Below, in pieces: positions 10,067 to 20,480 of a stretch of 64,000 bases of DNA (within the stretch, counting starts at the first letter, position 1; each line of letters starts with the position of its first letter). Origin of the DNA: Eudorina sp. 2006-703-Eu-15 (Eukaryota > Chlorophyta > Chlorophyceae > Chlamydomonadales > Volvocaceae). The translations under genes and the position numbers were made by a program. The DNA is taken from the NCBI GenBank assembly GCA_003117195.1, contig BDSI01000028.1, positions 62,001 to 126,000 on the forward strand, in the 5' to 3' direction. A model generated the notes under the pieces. The model had not been told where the DNA came from. It saw nothing but the letters and a program-made list of their open reading frames with translations, and made no database searches.

Positions 10067-13000
10067 ATGGGCTCCGACAACGATCAAGCTCATGACCGTG
10101 AGCGGAGTTCACGGAAGCAAAAGGACAAGGAAAAAAAGGACAAGAAGGACAAGAAGGAGAAGCGAGAAAAGAAGGACCGTAAAAAAGATAAAGTCGCGGA
10201 CAACGACCAGCCTGGCTTGGCGGCAGATGCGGACGGCGCTGGCGCCTTGCCCGACACCGTCAAAGCTAACGGCAACGACGACTCAGTTTCGTTACCACCT
10301 CCACCAGGCGATCATGGCAAGAAGGGCTCCGAGAAGCGCGCAGCGAGCCACAGCCGCAGCCACAGTCGGAGTCGGAGTCGCAGCAGGACCCGTAAGAGCA
10401 GCCCCGACAAGAGACCCCGGCAGCGCGACAAGGGGAGCCTCGAGCGCAAGCGCAGCCTGAGTCCTGACGCCGACCGCAAGCAGCCGCGCGGCCGGCGCAG
10501 CAGCAAGAGCCCGGAGGATGCGCACCGGGACGTCAACAAGGCCCCCCGCCGGCCTGAGGACGCCGGCAACGGCAAGCGCCGCAGCCGCAGCCCCGCCGCG
10601 CGTCCCTCAAAGCAAGGTGACCCCAGCAGGAGCCGCAGCCACAGTCCCGCAGCCCAACGCCGTGCTGGCGGCAGCCGCGAGCCGAAGCCCCGCCCGGCAA
10701 CCGCAGCCCGGGGGAGCCGAAGCCGCAGTCGGGAGCGTGCGCATGACCGCAGGGACGGGCGGCACACCCGCGGCAGCCCCGACCCTGCGAAGAAGGGCCG
10801 CGTCAGCCGCAGCCATAGCCGCAGCCCGGCTCGCGGGCAGAAGCGACGCAGCCGCAGCCGGGAGGCGGGGCGGCGTGCAGGCGGAAGCAAGAGCCGCAGC
10901 CGGAGCCGCGGACGCGGACGCAGCCCCGAGGCCAAGCGCGCTCGCAGCAGCAGTGCCGACAGGCGGAAGGAACGCGCTCGCCGGGACGGGCGACACGGCT
11001 CCCGGGAGCGGGATCGGGAGCGCGACAAGGACAAGGACCGGGAGAGGGACAAGGACCGGGAGAGGGAACGGGAGAGGGACAAGGATCGGGACCGAGACCG
11101 AGAGAGGGACAAGGAGCGCGAGCGACAGAAAGAGCGGGACAAGGACCGGGACAAGGACAAGGACAGGGAACGCGGCAGGGAGCGCGGGCGTCGGGATGAG
11201 CGAGGTGTGGAGCGGGTCAAGGCTGAGGACGCAGTACGGCACGATGTGGGCAACGGCGACAGCACCGCTGACGGGGCTATCGGGGCTGAGGACGAGGACA
11301 GGGCCCGTGCAGGCCGCCATGACGTCAGCCGGGGCCGGGGCAGCCCGGATCGTGACCACCGCCGTAACGGGGCCACCGACGCGGACGTGGACGCGGACGC
11401 TGGTGGGGGCGGCGACGCAGGTCCTACAGAGGAGGACGAGCGGGGCCCTGTCGTTGACGCCATGGAGGTGGGCGAGGGCGCTGAAGCCGCCGCCGCTGAC
11501 GGCGAGCCTGGCACGGTTGATGACGCGGCAGCACCCATGGAGACGGAACCTGCGTCGCCGACGGACGGGGTCGCTGCACAGGGCGCCCGTCACGACGCGG
11601 CGGAGGCAGCGGAGGAGATGCCGCTGCCGCCTCCGCCGCCGCGGCCCGCGGCGCCGGATGAGGCAGCGTGGGATGCGGCGCCAGGGGCCGAGGCTAAGGA
11701 GCTGGAGGGGGAGGGCCCGCGCCTGGCACCTGCGGAGGAGGCGCACCCAGACGCGGCGAACACGGAGCCGGAGGCAGCCGCCGTTGAAGCCATCGGTGCC
11801 GTGGCGCAGCCGACAACGAGGCGGTCCCGCTGGTCGCAGCCGGTTACCGCCGGTGCCGCTCTCCCGCCTCCGCCGCCGGTGCCTGCCGGCGGGCTGCCGC
11901 CGGGGGCCCTCGTCGTCGGCGGCGGCGCTGCGGAGATCTCCCTCACGGAGATGGACATCAGCCGCATGTCAAATCTGGAGATCCAGCAACAACTAGATCT
12001 CCTCCGACAGGACGCCGCCGCCGCCGGGCAAAGCCCCGCGGCGGCCGCCGCCGCCGTCGCCGCCGCCACCGCGGCCTTGCTGACCCGCGGTGGCGGCGGC
12101 GGCGGGACGCTCCGGAACCTGCCGCCGGGCACCGCGCCCAGCGAGCTGCCACTGTCGTCCAAAGCCAAGGAGCAGCACCGCCGGGAGCGGCAGCGGCGGC
12201 TGCAGGAGGAGCTGCGGCGGCGGCAGGCGGAGGCGGCGACGCAGCCGGTGACGGTGGACACGTTGTTCGACGCCGACCTGGCGGCGGCGCAGCGGCTGTC
12301 CATCGCCAAGGCCGCCGCTGCCGCCGCGGCGGCCGCCGCGGCGCCGACGGAAGGCGCAGCGGCGCTGGCGGCGGCGGTCGCGGCGGCTGAGGCGGAGGCC
12401 GCGTTTGGAGGCGGCAAGCCTGTGGAGGCGACGGCCAAGGGGGGCAAGGCCGCCGCCGCCACCGCGGCGGCGGAAACGGCCGCCGCCGCCGAGGGCGACG
12501 AGAAGAAGAAAGGGTTTATGCTGATTCGGAAGAACAACCTGCTGCCGGCCCGGCGGGCGGTGTTCAACCCCACCAGCAAGACTCTGGCGGCGGCGGCGGC
12601 CAAGGCGGAGGAGGAGGCCGCGGCCAGGGCGGCGCTGGTTGCCGCCGCAGCAGCGAAACGTGAGTACAATGCTCCAGGGTCACACCCCACGTCGGCCCGG
12701 TCCTGGCGGCTGATAGACGGCCCCTCTGGTTGGAGGCCGCCTGGGATTGGGCCCCCTGTTGCGGTTGCGGCTGGGTGGCACCTGAATAATACGGATCATG
12801 TAGCGTCTCCGGACCGGACGTCCCATGGGGCTGTCCGGGAAACCAACTACCTACTCTCCTCAAGTGGCGGGCCCGGCCGCGAGGTTGCCGGTAACCTGCT
12901 TGGGCGCCCGCACACAAACACACACCCCGCGGCGCCACGCACTGTTCGGCGGCCGTGCCTTCATCCGGCTCCGGAACCCGAGAGCGCCCAAACAGCTCCA

Positions 13001-13258
13001 CTCCAACCCGTCGCATCCCCCCGCCGTTGCCATCCAACCCCACCCCCTGTTCCCTTCCGCAGAAGCCGCCGCCGAGGCCAGCTTCATGGAGTCCATGGTG
13101 GCCGAGTTCATGGAGGCCACCAGGCGGGCGGACGAGGGCGGGAAGCAGGCGGCGGAGGCGGCCGGGGCGGAGGCCGGGGACGGGGCAGGGGCGGGGGCGG
13201 CCGCGGCAGAGGAGGACAAGGAGTACGAGATCGGGATCGATGAGGAGGATGACGGCGC

Positions 13259-13289
<31 letters not shown>

Positions 13290-15439
13290 TCTGCACCCCC
13301 GACTGCGCCCCCGGTGAGCGTTTTTTTCAGCTCACAAACGTGCCATGAGAGGAATGGCGGCTGCTGGGGTTCCGTATGGGCAGACAGCATGGGCCCCGTG
13401 CGCCTGTCTCGCAAGCTGCCAGCCCTCGCGGGTGAATCCCCCCGCCCCAGCGCTGCCTAACGCTATGCCAACTCCCTGCCTGGACCGTCTGCGCCCCCGC
13501 CTCCCATTCCCCCCAGGCCCCTCCCGCAACCCAGCACTGGCAACCGCCGCAGCAGACCTACGGAGGCGCGGCCGTCCCGCCGCCGCAGCCGCCGCCAGGG
13601 CACTATCCGCCGCCGCTTCCCCCTCCCGGACACTACATGCCGTATCCGGGGCACCCTCAGCCGCCGCCACCACCGTACGGTATGCCGCCGCCACCGTACG
13701 GCATGCCGCCGCCACCGGCTTCCCCGCACGGGTACCCGCCGCCGCAGTACTCGCCGTACGGCCCGCCTCCCGGCTCGCTGCCGCCGGGCGTCCCGCCGCC
13801 CCGGCCGCCCCCCGGGGGTCCCCTGGGCCCCCCGGGGCACTACTCCCAGCCGCCACCGCCTGCCGGCCAGCCCCAGGCGCTCGGACCGCCCCCTCCTGGC
13901 CCCTCGGGGCAGCCACCGCCGCCACCGTGGGCTATGGCGGGGGCCGCCGGGGGGGCGCCGCCACACCCGCCGCCAGGGGCCCCGCTGCCGTACGGTCCTA
14001 TGGGCGCCTTCCGACCCATGGGTCCGACGGGCTCTCTTCCGCCCCGCGACAGCCCGCATGGGCCGCACCCGCACATGCCGCCGCCCGGACAGCCCCCGCA
14101 GGGTATGATGTACGGCCTCGGGCCGCCGCCGCCGCCACCGCCGCCGCGCATCCCGCCGGGGGGAGGGCAGCCACCCCACCAGCAGCACCCGCAGCAGCAG
14201 CACCCGCAGCAGCAGCACCCGCAGCAGCAGCACCCGCAGCAGCACCCGCAGCAGCAGCACTCGCAGCAGCACCCGCAGCAGCAGCAGGCGCAGCCCCAGT
14301 ACTCTCCGCCTCACCACGCCCTGTCACAGCCGCCCCAGGAGGGGCAGCACGGCGCACCTCAGGGCCAGGGGCAGGGCCAGGGGCCAGGTCAGCCCGGCGC
14401 TCCGCCCCAGCATCTCCAGCCGTTGGAGGGCGCAAGCGTGCCGATGGGCGGGGCCCCGTCGCCGGCCCCGTGGGCAGCGGGACCGCCCGCGCCACCGCCC
14501 GGGGCCCTGGCTGGGCAGGGTCAGGGCCAGGGCCAGGGCCAGGGCCAGGCTGCGGACGGTCACCTGGCGCAGGGGGCGGCCCAGGGGCCACCGGGTCAGC
14601 AGTCCCCGCAGCGGGTGCAGGTCCCAGGCGGCCCACTGGGCCCACCTCCGGCGCCTCAGCAGCTGCCGCACCAGCCGCCGCCGCCACCCCCCCCCAGGTA
14701 GGAGGTAGGAGGTAGTCGGGGGGTCCATGTCTGGTCAGGTCCGGTCTAGCAACCAGGGTGAGGTACGCAGCCGGGTTGCGTTCGAGGGAGGTTCGCCGCC
14801 GTCAGCCGGGACGATGTGCGGATGGAGGCATGCGCGCCCTGCCCTGCTCGGGATCCGGCGGCCGCTGGAACCACGCGAGAGTCCTCCCCGTGTCGTCCCC
14901 CCCTTGCGCGCCTGCCCCACTCGCGCCTCCCCCACCCCGCCCGGCACCGCCCCCACAGACCTGGCGGACCCATGTTCGGTGGGCCGCTCGGCCCACCCGG
15001 CCCACCCGGCGCGTCACCGTACGGCGGTGGACCACAGGGTCCTCCGGGCCCGCCGCAGATGCAGCAGCAGCCGGGACCCATGGGCCATCCGCCGCCGCCG
15101 CCGCCGCAACAACAGCAGCAGCACGCACACCACCATGCACAGCCGCAACAGCCGCCGCAGCAGCCCCCGGTCGGAGGGGCTCCGGGCCTGATGGGCGGCC
15201 CGCCGCCGCCACCGCCGCCGCCGCCGCCTGGTGCGGGGCCAGGCCGACTGGGCGGCCTGGGCCCTCTGGGCAGCGGACCGATGGGTTTCATAGGGCCCAT
15301 GGGTTCTGGCGGCAATGGCAACGGCAGCGGCGGCATCGACATGGCCGCGTTCGCGCCGCCGCCGGATCTGCTGGGTCTGGTGCCGCCGCCTCCGCCGCCT
15401 CCGCCGCGGGTTGGGCCGCCCGGGGAGTCGCCGCGCTGA
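10067..15439 (+). CDS. RS/RD-repeat, Pro/Gln-rich nuclear protein, probably splicing-related (4 exons, 1501 aa)
   Basis: Exons 10067-12659, 13063-13313, 13517-14697 and 14959-15439 join in phase to 1502 codons. Order: Lys-rich N-terminus (about 10-45); long Arg/Ser region (about 95-310); alternating RD/RE/KD run (about 310-375) like those of spliceosomal SR-related proteins; acidic Gly/Ala segment; a conserved-looking core with RRSRWSQP (about 585), LTEMDISRMSNLEIQQQLDL (about 625) and the basic helix SSKAKEQHRRERQRRLQEEL (about 697); the block GFMLIRKNNLLPARRAVFNP (about 815-835); an acidic YEIGIDEEDD; then about 600 residues of Pro/Gln/Gly repeats (PYGMPPP, HPQQQ, GQGQ). RS domains bind other SR proteins and RNA in nuclear speckles; the RRSRW motif is common in splicing factors such as SF3B1-type proteins. 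No RRM is visible, so exact identity is open. The upstream in-frame TTG/GTG codons are not likely starts. Confidence 0.75.
14178..14289 (+). repeat. CAG-rich coding repeat (HPQQQ units)
   Basis: Repeated CACCCGCAGCAGCAG units encode a run of about seven His-Pro-Gln-Gln(-Gln) repeats inside exon 3 of the RS-rich protein gene. Such trinucleotide-rich arrays are prone to length change. Confidence 0.85.
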
Positions 15440-18074
15440 GGTCGTTGTCGCCGGCAGCCGCCAGGACTCCAGGACGAGGAGGAGGACGCGCGGGGACTGC
15501 ACGCGAGGGGGCAGGGGCCCCTGGTCCGAGGGCAGGGGAGCGCTGGAGGGGGGGGGGTCCTGCTTCTTTGCCCCGGCAGGTGGACGGGAGTGGCCGCGTC
15601 GGCTGGGGTCCAGGCAGTGGCGGCGATGAAGCTGGACTCCGAACAGGCGCAGGCACCGGCAGCGCAGCAGCAGCAGCAGCTGTGATGGTGCGCGCACAGC
15701 ACACGAAGTCGCGAGAGGAGGCCACGTCCGGGGCATTCGTTGCCCAGGTGTGGGCACGATGCGTTGGGATGTGGTGGGCTGGGTTGCAGGAGCAGCGGGG
15801 CCGGGGTGCCGCACAAGGGGTGTCTCCACGGAGGCGGGGCGCCGCAACCATCCGGGGGGTTCTCCATCAACTCTGGGCTATGCGACCTCCGGCACTCGGC
15901 CCCGGGCAGCACCCTCCCTGCAGGGGGGAGGGGGGCATCCAACCGCGTAACAGCAGCAGCACCAGTAGCACCAGCAGCCGGCGGTATTGTGCCGTATGGG
16001 ACCCTCCCGATGACGTATCGCGGCCATCCACCCGGGTGGCCTCAGCGCCAGATCTGTTGGATGGGTGGACGGATGCGCTCAACGGCGCAGGGGTGCGGAG
16101 ATGGTCGCTGTCCGAGAGGGCGCCGCGAGTGCATCGTCCTGGTGGTCAAAGGGGGGCGGGGAGGTAGTCGGGGACGGGAAGTTCGGGGGCTCCGGGTCGG
16201 CGAGTCCGCGCCGTCGTGCTGCAGCCAGCCGCATGGGAGCGGGACGGAGGGAGACCGCCGCGGGGGGCTGACGGCCCTGCGGCCCATGCAGCAGGTGGAG
16301 GCAGGAGAATGCGGGTGCAGCCGCCAGGACATCGAAGGGGCCACCAGACTTTCAGTGGCGGTTTGCTCGCTTACAGAACCGCGAGTCGTTTGTCCGCCTT
16401 TGTCCGGGCGCTGCTGTGGCTGTGTGGCTGCGGCTGTGGGCAAACCGGCGCAGCGTGTAGGAGGACGCGGGATCTGGGTCGCAGTGGTGGAAGGGGGCTT
16501 TCGCGCCCGGGGCGGCGGGGGATGCGGTAAGGCGCACACGGCGCCAGGGACGCGTGACGGCGCACTTGGGCGCGGGGGTGTGTTTTGGCGGGGTTGGAGG
16601 GCCATCGGAGGGTGCGGGTTCATGCGCGGGACGGCATGCATGGTTTCCGAGGATGAGTCATGGAGCCAGATTTGAGAAGGAAAAACCATCGGATGGGAAC
16701 GCCGCGTCGCCGGTGCCTCCTCACGGCGCGTGAAGCAGGAGTGCCCTGCGGCTCGTGCGCTTCCTCCTGCTGCTGCTTGCGGTGGTGGTGACGCGAGAAG
16801 GGGACGGGAGGTGGCCGAGGCCGTCCGCGAAACGCGGTGTGGTGTGTGCGTATTGATGGTGCTGTTGACCCCGGGGCGCGGGGCCGCCATCGTGGGGCTC
16901 ATGCAGGGTGTTGAGTCCCTATGGAGTCCTCCACCGGCGTCCTCTGTTGCTGCTGGCTAGGCGCGGGTGTGCGCGTGGCTGCGCGCCGCGCTTTCGACCC
17001 CGCACGCAGCCGCAAAGGCGAGCAGCGCGCCGAGACCGCTCTCCGCGTGCACCCGAAGTCGCACCCGCCTCGAGGCGCTGAGGTCCTACACGCGGGCGCA
17101 GAGCCACGAACCCTTCAAGAGGGGCGCGGAGGGTTGTGTTCCGGTTAATTCCATGACGCACTCTGTTTTGGGTTGGGTTGGGTTGGGTTGGGTGTGGTGG
17201 TGTGTGGTGTTTCCTCGACGCACTAGGGACCTCCTAGAGCATGTCCGCCAGGGCGGTAGCTCGCCTCGTCACTCGTCGGCTGGGTCGGCGAGGTGGTGTG
17301 TTTTGACGGCCGCGGTGGCCACAGCCTTCGTCGCTGGCGGTGCCTGTGTGCGCCTCGGGGCTGGACAGACGGTGACCTCCTCTGGCGACATCAATGTCGG
17401 GTCTCGGGTGGGGAAACTCGTCTGCGCTGGAGCTGGTGCTGGTGCTGGTGCTGTGCCCGGAGGGCGATTCATCGGACAGACGGGCTGCCACGGCCGCCAC
17501 AAACACGCGACTGAAGGGCGTTGCCCCGCACACGGGCCTGCGCCAGCAGGGTACCACTGTCGACACCCGCGGGTCCCCGATGCGCACAGTGGCGCACGCG
17601 GGGTAACCGAGCTCGTTATGCAACCGTTACAAGGTGGACCCGTATCCCGACCGAGCTGCGAGGTTCCACAGCAAGGCTCCATAAGCGCTTACAAACCAAC
17701 ACCAACACCAATTCAGGTAACGCGCCCTTGGATGCCCAGCACCACTAGAAGGTCGACCAGGGGAGGCGCACGTGATGGGGATGGGCATATGTCCGTCCTA
17801 ATAACAACTATTCCTCCGTGCCATATGACATGGAGCTCCGCAGGACGTCTCCTACGCCATGGACTTCTAATGTCCACTCAATAGCTCCCCAACGTGCGGC
17901 AAGCTGGACCATGCCCATCTCCGACGAGCCGCAGCATACCCCTCGCGGTCATTGAGGTCCGCGCACTGCATAACGGGCTCCGGATGCCCCCGGTGTACAC
18001 CTCTTTAAGGCCCCAGACACCGCCTCTGAGCTTAGGGAGCCGGGTAGCCAGGGCCCCTAACCCAGCACGCGGCA
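15440..18074. other. 3' flank of the RS-protein gene and 3' flank of thymidylate kinase 1
   Basis: About 2.6 kb between two convergent genes. It is GC-rich with CAG/AGC runs near 15655-15680 and 15950-15975. Several open frames cross it, but none joins in phase to the RS gene or shows a domain, so I call it untranslated or intergenic. Minus-strand TGTAA signals (TTACA on the plus strand) lie at 17689-17693 and 17627-17631, a plausible 3' end for the kinase gene 385-450 nt past its stop. Confidence 0.4.
17167..17192. repeat. Pentanucleotide (TTGGG)n repeat
   Basis: About five uninterrupted TTGGG units in non-coding DNA. It is not the TTTTAGGG telomere repeat known from Chlamydomonas and Volvox. 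Confidence 0.85.
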
Positions 18075-19864
18075 TCAGAGGGCCCCCACTGATGCCGTAC
18101 GTGATGCGCCATCGCCTTCACGCCCCGCCCGCGGCCCGGACTGCACTCTGTCCGGCCCCTCCCCGGTCGCCAGTTGGAGCGGTGCGTAGTCCCACAGGCG
18201 ACACAGCGGCGCTCCGCGAGCTGCCCGCTCCACCACCGGCAGTACCGCCGCCACCACCTGCGCGGGCCATCCGCCACCCGTTGCCCACACGAGGTTATGG
18301 CGTGAGCATGTCAGAGGCGGCAGAGTGCGGCCGGCTGCAGCGAGCGGCCCTCGCCAAGGCCGCCGCAGCAGCGATAGTCTGGATGCGGCGGTCCAGGATC
18401 TGGATGGCCACATGGGACCCCGCCCTGCCGAGGTGGGGCCAGCCGTTTCGGGCGTAAAGCCCTTCCTTGTACCGGGGTGCCGGCCCCGCCAATCGGACTT
18501 GTCCTCTACCCCCCTACCCCCATCCCCCCGCCCCTCCCGCGCACCTCCCGGTGGATGGCCTCGGGCTGCAGCGCGGCATCCAAGATGAGCCACCGCTCGT
18601 CCTTGAGCGCTTGGTACTGCTGTGATACCTGCGCCGGTCCGGTATGTACCAACAGGGTTACGGGGGCGAGGAGCGCTGCGAGGAGGAAAGCGGTCCTCGT
18701 GAAGCCCCAAAACCGCATCCACGCACCACGCCCAAGACGCTGTCCAGGCCCACCAAAAGACCCGCTGCACCCTTCCGGAAGCGCCGCCGTCAGTGAGCCG
18801 GCCCCTTGCGGACCATCCCCATGACCCCCTCACCCTCAGCCCCAACACCGCCCTCCGCCACTCGCCTTCCGTTGGAACTCCAGCTTCTCGTAGCGCTCGC
18901 CCCCGAAGCCGCCCCTCGCCGCCGCCTGCTCGGGGCTCATGTCCATATACACAACCAGGTCAGCGGCGGGCAGCCCCACCTCCACGGAACGGCAGTAGCT
19001 GGCGTCCAGGTGCGGCAGCCCCTTGGCCGCTGTGTACGCGACGCCGCTGTAGCTGTAGCGGTCAAGGACGAGGGTCGTGCCGCCCGCCAGCAGCCGGAGC
19101 ATCTCCTTCCTCGCAACATCAAGGGGCGGGCCGTCGGGGCGCAGGCAGGGCTTCGCTCGCCGGCAGGGCAGGGGGTCGCTGGGTCCCCAGTGGGCAAGGC
19201 CGGGGGCGACCCGCGTGCAGGGGACAGGAACGCAACGCAAGACGACTGGGTGCGGGACGCACGGACGCAGCGGGGACACACTGACACTGCCGGGCGATGC
19301 CTTTTCACCGGGGTGGTAGCGGCCCGCCTGTGCGCCAGGTGCCGCGTGGGTCGTATTGGTTGAGCGTGGGACCGAGAGCGTGTTCCTACCTTTTCTCAAA
19401 CCGGTTCGCTGTGAAGAGGAGGTGGATGACGGTGTCGTCATGGTCAACGCCGTTCTTCAGGTAATCATTTATTGCACGTCCTATCGTTGTCGATCTGTCC
19501 GGGAAGCGCCAGTGCTCCGTCCGGGCCTGTTGAAGGCGGCCGACGTGGGGATGTCGCGGGGTGGCGACGAGCAAGGGCTACTGACAGTGCCTACATGGCC
19601 ATCAGGGTTTACGGTGCGAAGCGAGCCACTTACCCCCAAACAGTTCAGACTTTTTACTAACAAGTCGCTCTGTGTTGTCTTGCCACACCGGTCGATGCCT
19701 TCAAACACGATGAGCGCACCGCGAGGAGATCCCGAAAATGAATCCTTACATTTCATCGATTTGGCTCTAGTGTACACACGCGTTATAGCCCGTGCACGAG
19801 GCAGCAATGGCCAAGCTCTCGAGACGCCGAGCGCCGACATACCGGTTACAAAGCTCACATCCAA
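18075..19864 (-). CDS. TMK: Thymidylate kinase 1, N-terminally extended (5 exons, 292 aa)
   Basis: dTMP kinase phosphorylates dTMP to dTDP with ATP, the step common to de novo and salvage dTTP synthesis. Exons 19634-19864, 19390-19526, 18866-19109, 18545-18628 and 18075-18257 give 293 codons. The P-loop is FEGIDRCGKTT (about 54-64), then WRFPDR with STTIG, the TANRFEKR segment, the DRYSYSG motif (about 139) and a LID-type RGGFGGERYE (about 188-197). A roughly 45-residue extension rich in Arg, Ser and Ala precedes the P-loop; it could be a plastid or mitochondrial transit peptide. A tail of about 35 residues follows the LWDY motif. Intron 3 begins GC (AAG|GCGAGT), a GC-AG intron. The next gene upstream is a paralogue with the same intron positions and lengths of internal exons (137, 244, 84 nt). 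Family assignment is firm; targeting is inferred. Confidence 0.95.
19019..19107 (-). repeat. 89-bp segment identical to the paralogous kinase (copy 1)
   Basis: Part of exon 3 of thymidylate kinase 1, coding for the end of the LRLLAGG helix through DRYSYSG and the TAAKG segment. It is identical, base for base, to 21411-21499 in the neighbouring paralogue, although the coding sequence on both sides differs. Confidence 0.9.
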
Positions 19865-20480
19865 AAATAGCCAGGATTTTAAGCGTAAATCGTGTGTTGG
19901 TTATGGACAGCGTTCCACACACGCGCCTCGACCTCGGTGCCACCACCGTCGTAGAGCGTTAATATGGATACAGTTTCCGAAACGACCGTTCACCTCAAAA
20001 CCTGACCTGTCACGCATCCCGATGCTAGAAATCCGAATGACAAAACAATTGTTATGAATAAAATGCTGCATTACTTGGCGCAAGGCGCGCGCGATATCTC
20101 GACAGTCCTAAACCCATTTGATCGTACACGTTAGAACTCAGGCCGGCACCCCGAGGGCGTCCGGCAACGCATTCGTCGGAGCGATCTTTGCCACGGTTCC
20201 CACAGTAAGACAGCCGACGGCATCCGCGTCCTTCAGCGCCGCTGTAATCGCCGCTGGTGCCGCATCCGAGCTGTCTGCCGGAGTGGGGTTCCTGCAGCGT
20301 ACAGAAAACAAATCCCGAAACTCAACCCGCGGCATCCCGAACGTGACCGACCCCCAAAATATGCCGATGCCTGCTGGGTCCTCACATTGGTTGATGGCCA
20401 TTCTTGTAAGCCTAGAGCAGGGGACTTGCAGCTTATAGTGCCGGATGTGCCACCGGCCCGACTGCCCCCACACGCCCCAC
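19865..20480. other. Spacer between the tandem thymidylate kinase genes
   Basis: About 0.6 kb holding the 3' untranslated region of kinase 2 and the promoter of kinase 1, both on the minus strand. No exon is supported, and no clear minus-strand TGTAA signal is visible for kinase 2. Confidence 0.5.

Noticed and set aside
10312..11538. 408-aa Arg/Ser-rich ORF on the minus strand, and a 379-aa one nearby
   Set aside because: Both are antisense shadows of the RS/RD repeat exon; low-complexity coding sequence stays open on the other strand.
14758..16675. Long plus-strand ORFs over the last RS-protein intron, last exon and 3' flank
   Set aside because: They are out of phase with the supported exon joins and have no domain; GC-rich DNA gives long open frames by chance.
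17167..17192. Telomere-like repeat
   Set aside because: TTGGG is not the TTTTAGGG unit of this group and the array is very short and internal.
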